The notes under the pieces were generated by a model. The model was not told where the DNA came from. It was given only the letters and a program-made list of their open reading frames with translations, and ran no database searches. A DNA stretch of 64,000 nucleotides, from NCBI GenBank assembly GCA_033283165.1, contig JAWMQL010000001.1:310001-374000 (forward strand), written 5' to 3'. Of the stretch, positions 59,877 through 64,000 are shown one piece after another (position 1 is the stretch's first letter; each line of letters begins with the position of its first letter). The stretch comes from JAWMQL01 sp033283165. GTDB taxonomy: Bacteria > Pseudomonadota > Gammaproteobacteria > Pseudomonadales > Halieaceae. Position numbers and translations under genes: made by a program.

Positions 59877-60850
59877 ACTGGGTACATCACCACGCCACTA
59901 TCAATGGCATCCATATGCATTACGTGGAGCAGGGTCAGGGCCTGCCGGTGGTGTTGTGCCACGGCTTCCCCCACCTGTGGTTCAGCTGGCACCGCCAGAT
60001 CAGCGCGCTGGCGGCGGCGGGGTACCGTGTTATCGCACCCGATATGCGCGGCATGGGACAAACTGAAGCGCCGCCAGCGCCCGAGGTCTACGACGTTGAC
60101 CATATCACGGCTGATCTGACCGGTCTGCTGGACCATGTCGGCGTGGAACGAGCGGTATTTGCCGGACTGGATTTCGGGGCCTTCGCCATCTACGACCTGG
60201 CCCTTCGGCATCCGGAGCGGGTGATCGCGCTGATCGGCCTGGAAAATCCGGCGGCGCCCCACAATCCCGATGTGCCGCCGCTGACTGAATATCGGCAGAC
60301 AGGCGAGCAACATTTCCTGCACATCGAGTATTTTCGCGTTCCGGACCGGGCAGACCGGGAACTGGCGGCGGAACCACGCCTTTTCCTGCACAAGGTTTTT
60401 CATACCCTCAGTGGCGCGGGCAATTACTTCGACGTATTCAAATACCCGCCGGATGCCTCCTATATCGAGGCGATGGCCGACCCCCCGCCGCTGCCCTGGC
60501 CCTGGTTGTCGGAACTGGAAATGGAATTTTTCGTGTCCGAATACAGCCGCTCGGGTTTTACCGGGGGATTGAACTGGTACCGCTCCATGGACCTGAAGTG
60601 GGCTCAGCGCAAGCCCTTCGAGGGTGTGCAGAGTGCGGTCCCGGCCTACTTTCTCGGCAGCGAGCACGATGTGGACCTGGAGGGATTTCACGGTGACGAC
60701 CCCATCGGCCTGATGCGGGCCATCTTTCCGGACCTGCGCCGGGTTGAAATGATTCCCGGTGCGGGACACATGGTGCAACTGGAGGCCTCCGAGGAGGTCA
60801 ACGGGATGCTGCTGGATTTCCTGGCCGATATCGAAGCCAACGCCCTGTAG
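59873..60850 (+). CDS. Alpha/beta hydrolase, soluble epoxide hydrolase-like
   Basis: 325 residues from ATG 59873 (ATGA overlap with the DUF1643 stop). Oxyanion motif HGFPHLWFSW, APDMRGMG, nucleophile in GLDFGA (Asp100, so an epoxide hydrolase/haloalkane dehalogenase type rather than serine esterase), lid with tyrosines and C-terminal GAGHMVQLE. Substrate unknown. Confidence 0.86.
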   Translation: MNWVHHHATINGIHMHYVEQGQGLPVVLCHGFPHLWFSWHRQISALAAAGYRVIAPDMRGMGQTEAPPAPEVYDVDHITADLTGLLDHVGVERAVFAGLDFGAFAIYDLALRHPERVIALIGLENPAAPHNPDVPPLTEYRQTGEQHFLHIEYFRVPDRADRELAAEPRLFLHKVFHTLSGAGNYFDVFKYPPDASYIEAMADPPPLPWPWLSELEMEFFVSEYSRSGFTGGLNWYRSMDLKWAQRKPFEGVQSAVPAYFLGSEHDVDLEGFHGDDPIGLMRAIFPDLRRVEMIPGAGHMVQLEASEEVNGMLLDFLADIEANAL

Positions 60851-60884
60851 CACAGGCCCCGCCGGTACCGTCGACGCGTGCGCC

Positions 60885-62420
60885 TCAGGCGCTCCCGGCT
60901 TCGCCCTCGACTCGAAGCTCTATCCCGACCCGGGTCAGCATCTGCTGTTCCTGGGCCAGTTCATGGGCGCTGAGCGGATGCGCCTCCAGCCAGCCCTCGG
61001 GGAAACCCAGGGTGAGCGTGTTGTCGCTGACCTGCACCATGAACTCAGGCAATTGCTCCAGTTTCTCCACATACTTGAACAGCGCTGCCAGGCGCATGAT
61101 GGTCACCAGTCGAATCAGGCGGGGGCGCTCAGCCTCTGCGGTACCGGCCCACAGTGCGTCGGTCAGCTTGCCGCGATGCCCCTGGGCGATCACTGCCAAC
61201 TGTTCCTGCTCCTCCTGGGAAAATCCGGGCAGGTCGGTGTTCAACAGTAAATAGGCCGAGTGACGGTTGAAGTGCTTGTGTGAGATTGCCATGCCGATTT
61301 CGTGGCTGCGCGCGACCCAGTGCAGCAGCTCCCAGTCATGGCCGGTCAATTGCCAGCTCTTGCGGGTGGCGGTGAACAGGGTGCGGGCGCGCCGCTCCAC
61401 CATGGCGGCGGTGTCGGCATCCACGCTGTAGCGCTGCATCAGGGCGTTGATCGTGCGCTCGCGAACGTCCTCGTGGCTGAGACGCCCCATCAGGTCGTAA
61501 ATCACGCCCTCCCGCAGGGCGCCTTTCGAGGTGCGCATATACTCGATACCGAGCACGTCGAACAGGGCACTGGTGATGGCGACCCCGGCCAGGATCACTG
61601 TACGACGCTGCTCCGCCAGCCCCTCCAGTTCGATCTCGTCCGCGCGCCTGAACTTGAGCAACTTCTTCTCCAGCTTCTTCAGTCCGCTACGGGTAATCCC
61701 GCTGTCGCTCCAGCCATTGGCAAGGCATATACCCTCGATTGCCTGCAGGGTGCCGGACGAACCGACGCATTCTTCCCAGTGCCCGGCGTGATAGGCGTGG
61801 CGGATGTGCAGGGTTTCAACCCGTGCCCGGTCGCAGGCCCTCTGGTAGGCTCGCGGGGTAATCTCGCCCTCCGGGAAGAACCGGCGGTTGTATGACACGC
61901 AGCCCATCTGCAGGCTCTCCAGGCGCTGGGGTTCGAAGCGCTCGCCGATAATGAACTCGGTACTGCCGCCGCCAATGTCGATGACCAGTCGGGACTGGGC
62001 GTCGTCGGCCAGGCTATGGGCTACCCCGAGGTAAACCAGGCGGGCTTCCTCCCGGCCGTAGATGACATCCACCCGCTGGCCGAGAATGGCGCGAGCGGGA
62101 ATGGTAAAATCGTAGCGGTTCTTGGCTATGCGCAGGGCATTGGTACCGACCACCCGCAGCCGTTCCGGCTCCAGGCTGCCCAGCAATTGGGCAAAGCGTC
62201 CCAGGCACTCCAAGCCGCGCTGGATGGCCTCCGCAGACAACTGTCCGTCGACCAGTCCCGCCCCCAGTTGCACTTTTTCAGCCAATACCTGCACCGGGCG
62301 CATCTCGCCGTGCTCGATACGGGCGATGATCAGGTGAAAGGAATTGCTCCCCAGGTCTACAGCGGCCAGCTGGCTGCCGTCGGTTAGCGGTTTCGCGCTG
62401 TCGAAAGAGGCCAATGGCAC
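60885..62420 (-). CDS. ppx: Exopolyphosphatase (Ppx/GppA family)
   Basis: 511 residues. AAVDLGSNSFHLIIARIEHG, RVVGTNALRIAKN, EEARLVYLGVAHSL, VIDIGGGSTEFIIG and the C-terminal HD-like part (HEIGMAISHKHFNRHSAYLL). It degrades polyphosphate or guanosine pentaphosphate. Length fits full-length Ppx. Confidence 0.93.
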   Translation of the reverse strand: MPLASFDSAKPLTDGSQLAAVDLGSNSFHLIIARIEHGEMRPVQVLAEKVQLGAGLVDGQLSAEAIQRGLECLGRFAQLLGSLEPERLRVVGTNALRIAKNRYDFTIPARAILGQRVDVIYGREEARLVYLGVAHSLADDAQSRLVIDIGGGSTEFIIGERFEPQRLESLQMGCVSYNRRFFPEGEITPRAYQRACDRARVETLHIRHAYHAGHWEECVGSSGTLQAIEGICLANGWSDSGITRSGLKKLEKKLLKFRRADEIELEGLAEQRRTVILAGVAITSALFDVLGIEYMRTSKGALREGVIYDLMGRLSHEDVRERTINALMQRYSVDADTAAMVERRARTLFTATRKSWQLTGHDWELLHWVARSHEIGMAISHKHFNRHSAYLLLNTDLPGFSQEEQEQLAVIAQGHRGKLTDALWAGTAEAERPRLIRLVTIMRLAALFKYVEKLEQLPEFMVQVSDNTLTLGFPEGWLEAHPLSAHELAQEQQMLTRVGIELRVEGEAGSA

Positions 62421-62495
62421 TGATCCTGTTCGGTTACGGCTTGCCCATGGTAATGGATAGCCGGAGGGTCAGTACAGGCTGCGGGCCGGGAGTTT

Positions 62496-63065
62496 TCACC
62501 GGCTGGCGTGCAACAATAATTCCAGGCGGCTGTCAGACAGCAACATGCTGCGTTCCACCCGGAAACAGCTCAGCAGGTCCTTCAGCTGACCCTGGGCGAT
62601 CGGCGCGTAACCCGGCGGGGGCTCGCCGCGGCTGCGCACGGCGAGGGTATCCCGGTCGCTGATTGCGTACAGCTGCCCTCCCGGCGGGGTACGCAGGTTG
62701 TGCACGCCAAAACCGTGGCCGAGACTGTCTTGATGCAGATAGGGTCTCAGTGCCCGGGAAAAGGCGGCCAGGGCGTCATGGCCCAGGTAATTGAACAGAT
62801 CCCAGAACAGGCAGATATCGAAGGCGGTGGCGTCGGGGAACTGCAAAAGCTCGGCGAACTGCTGCCCCAGGTCCGGACCACCCTCCAGCTCCTTGAATGG
62901 CAGTTCCTCGAACAGGTCGAGGAAGTACAGCTTACTGCGGTAGCGGGAGAAAAACTCAACGGTTTCAGGCAGGGCGGGGCCGATATGCAGGACCGTGAGG
63001 CGCTGCTCCTCGTCGACATGTGAAAACAGGCTGCCGAGCAGCCTGGATTGCTGGGTCGCAGTCAT
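62496..63065 (-). CDS. Hypothetical protein, methyltransferase-fold-like
   Basis: 189 residues. LTVLHIGPALPETVEFFSRYRSKLYFLDL and FDICLFWDLFNYLGHDALAAFSRALRPYL follow the strand-helix order of class I methyltransferases, but the glycine-rich motif I is missing, so SAM binding is doubtful. It lies between bactofilin and ppx on the same strand. Confidence 0.55.
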   Translation of the reverse strand: MTATQQSRLLGSLFSHVDEEQRLTVLHIGPALPETVEFFSRYRSKLYFLDLFEELPFKELEGGPDLGQQFAELLQFPDATAFDICLFWDLFNYLGHDALAAFSRALRPYLHQDSLGHGFGVHNLRTPPGGQLYAISDRDTLAVRSRGEPPPGYAPIAQGQLKDLLSCFRVERSMLLSDSRLELLLHASR

Positions 63066-63116
63066 TGCGCCTGTCGCTGCTCCCTGTGCAACAGTGGGCC
63101 GTTGCCGGCCCCCCGG

Positions 63117-63650
63117 TCAGCCGCTTTTCAGGTCGAAACCCGGGGCCACGTCGTCCGTGGCGGGCGTGTTGGCGGATTGTTTTTCGGCCAGTTTGGCCGG
63201 TTTGCTGCCGGCCACGTCACCGGGATCCATGTCGATGCTGCCCTTGAAGATCGCGCCATCCTCCAGGGTAACCCGGGGAGCGACGATATTGCCGCGCACA
63301 TTGCCAGACTTGGAAATTACCACCTTCTCCAGGCCGGCGATATCGCCGGATACCTCACCGTCAATCTTGACGATTTTGGCCCGGATATCGGCCTTGACCT
63401 GTCCGCTCGCGCCTACGGTTACCTCATGGGCACCGAGGTCTATGGTGCCCTCGACCTTGCCCTGTACCAACAGGTCCTCGTCGCCCGTGACGGTGCCCTT
63501 TATCTCTATGCTAGGTCCAATCATTGCTGCACTCCGGCTGGGTTCGGGCTCCTTCTCAGGGGCCACGGAAGGTTTGGCCACGGGAGTGGCCTCCGGTGCC
63601 GGCTGAGGGGCCGGCTTGCTCTTATTTCGATCAAACATCGTGATCGCCAC
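63117..63650 (-). CDS. Bactofilin
   Basis: 177 residues. A proline-rich N-terminal tail is followed by the right-handed beta-helix repeat (IEIKGTVTGDEDLLVQGKVEGTI, VTVGASGQVKADIRAKIVKIDGEVSGDI). It forms cytoskeletal filaments for cell shape or polarity. ATG 63638 is an alternative start. Confidence 0.92.
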   Translation of the reverse strand: MAITMFDRNKSKPAPQPAPEATPVAKPSVAPEKEPEPSRSAAMIGPSIEIKGTVTGDEDLLVQGKVEGTIDLGAHEVTVGASGQVKADIRAKIVKIDGEVSGDIAGLEKVVISKSGNVRGNIVAPRVTLEDGAIFKGSIDMDPGDVAGSKPAKLAEKQSANTPATDDVAPGFDLKSG

Positions 63651-63727
63651 CTCTGCAACTGTGGGTCGACAATCCTAGCAGTACCGGTTTGGAGAAACTA
63701 GTGAACGGCGGCCGCTAACTGGACTTT

Positions 63728-64000
63728 TCAGGATTTAATGACCCGTCTGGGGGCCCGCAGGGGCATGCGGGTGGTCAGTTCGTAACCGATGGTGCCGGCG
63801 TGGGCGGCAACCTCACCCACCGGCAGTCCCTGGCCCCACAGGGTCACGGTGCTGTCCAGGCTTGCCGCCGGCAGATCGGTCACGTCAACGGTTAGCATGT
63901 CCATGGAAACCCGGCCCGCCAGCGGCGCGCGCTGGCCGTCAATCAGCACCGGGGTGCCATTCTCCGCCAGGCGCGGGTAACCGTCGCCGTATCCGGCACT
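63728..64000 (-). CDS. alr: Alanine racemase, C-terminal part (runs off window end)
   Basis: About 91 C-terminal residues. GYGDGYPR at the window edge, then APLAGRVSMDMLTVDVTDL and TVTLWGQGLPVGEVAAHAGTIGYEL, the C-terminal beta-domain of PLP-dependent alanine racemase that makes D-alanine for peptidoglycan. Confidence 0.93.
   Translation of the reverse strand, partial: SAGYGDGYPRLAENGTPVLIDGQRAPLAGRVSMDMLTVDVTDLPAASLDSTVTLWGQGLPVGEVAAHAGTIGYELTTRMPLRAPRRVIKS

Overview
The window reads as chromosomal DNA of a GC-rich marine-type gammaproteobacterium. A complete gspC-gspN type II secretion operon, a two-domain (MaeB-type) malic enzyme, two TonB-dependent receptors, a sodium:neurotransmitter-type symporter, an exopolyphosphatase, a bactofilin and an alanine racemase fit the Halieaceae/Cellvibrionales group. 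That placement is inferred from gene content, because no rRNA or complete tRNA is present.

Layout. (1) 1-1.6 kb: AT-richer DNA holding the 3' part of a helicase fused to a likely PD-(D/E)xK nuclease. It ends at a 34-bp copy of the 3' end of tRNA-Ala(GGC) plus a terminator, as at the edge of an integrated island. (2) 1.6-2.8 kb: gene wrecks, namely a decayed Doc-type toxin, its start-less antitoxin and a deleted crotonase. (3) 3-31 kb: a large catabolic locus with SnoaL-like proteins, a double VOC protein, a luciferase-like monooxygenase, three atypical crotonases, a spinster-type MFS carrier, malic enzyme, a TetR regulator, two TonB receptors, three esterases, two acyl-CoA ligases, SDRs (one without its catalytic residues), a cytochrome c/PQQ-type dehydrogenase and an RraA-type aldolase. 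Seven near-identical 20-bp operator-like sites sit before its transcription units, so it looks like one regulon, probably controlled by the TetR protein at 10.7 kb. (4) 31-46 kb: mixed accessory genes (LssY-C lipoprotein, PhyH dioxygenase, Fe-alcohol dehydrogenase, glutamine-synthetase-like ligase, AhpD-like pair, cupin, YaaW-like protein, repeat lipoprotein, solute-binding protein, SuhB, VOC/GntR/MFS group) with two GC-rich minisatellites and a REP-like hairpin. (5) 46.3-57.7 kb: gspC to gspN. (6) 57.7-64 kb: rubredoxin, symporter, DUF1643 protein, epoxide-hydrolase-like enzyme, ppx, a hypothetical protein, bactofilin and the C-terminus of alr.

How it may work: the TonB receptors and exported esterases would capture and cleave an ester-containing organic substrate. 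The acyl-CoA ligases activate it, and the monooxygenase, SDRs, crotonase-fold proteins and aldolase would break the skeleton. Malic enzyme would link the products to pyruvate. The substrate is not identifiable from sequence. Crotonases lacking both classical glutamates, beside a flavin monooxygenase, suggest ring-opening C-C hydrolysis of an alicyclic compound. This is inference.
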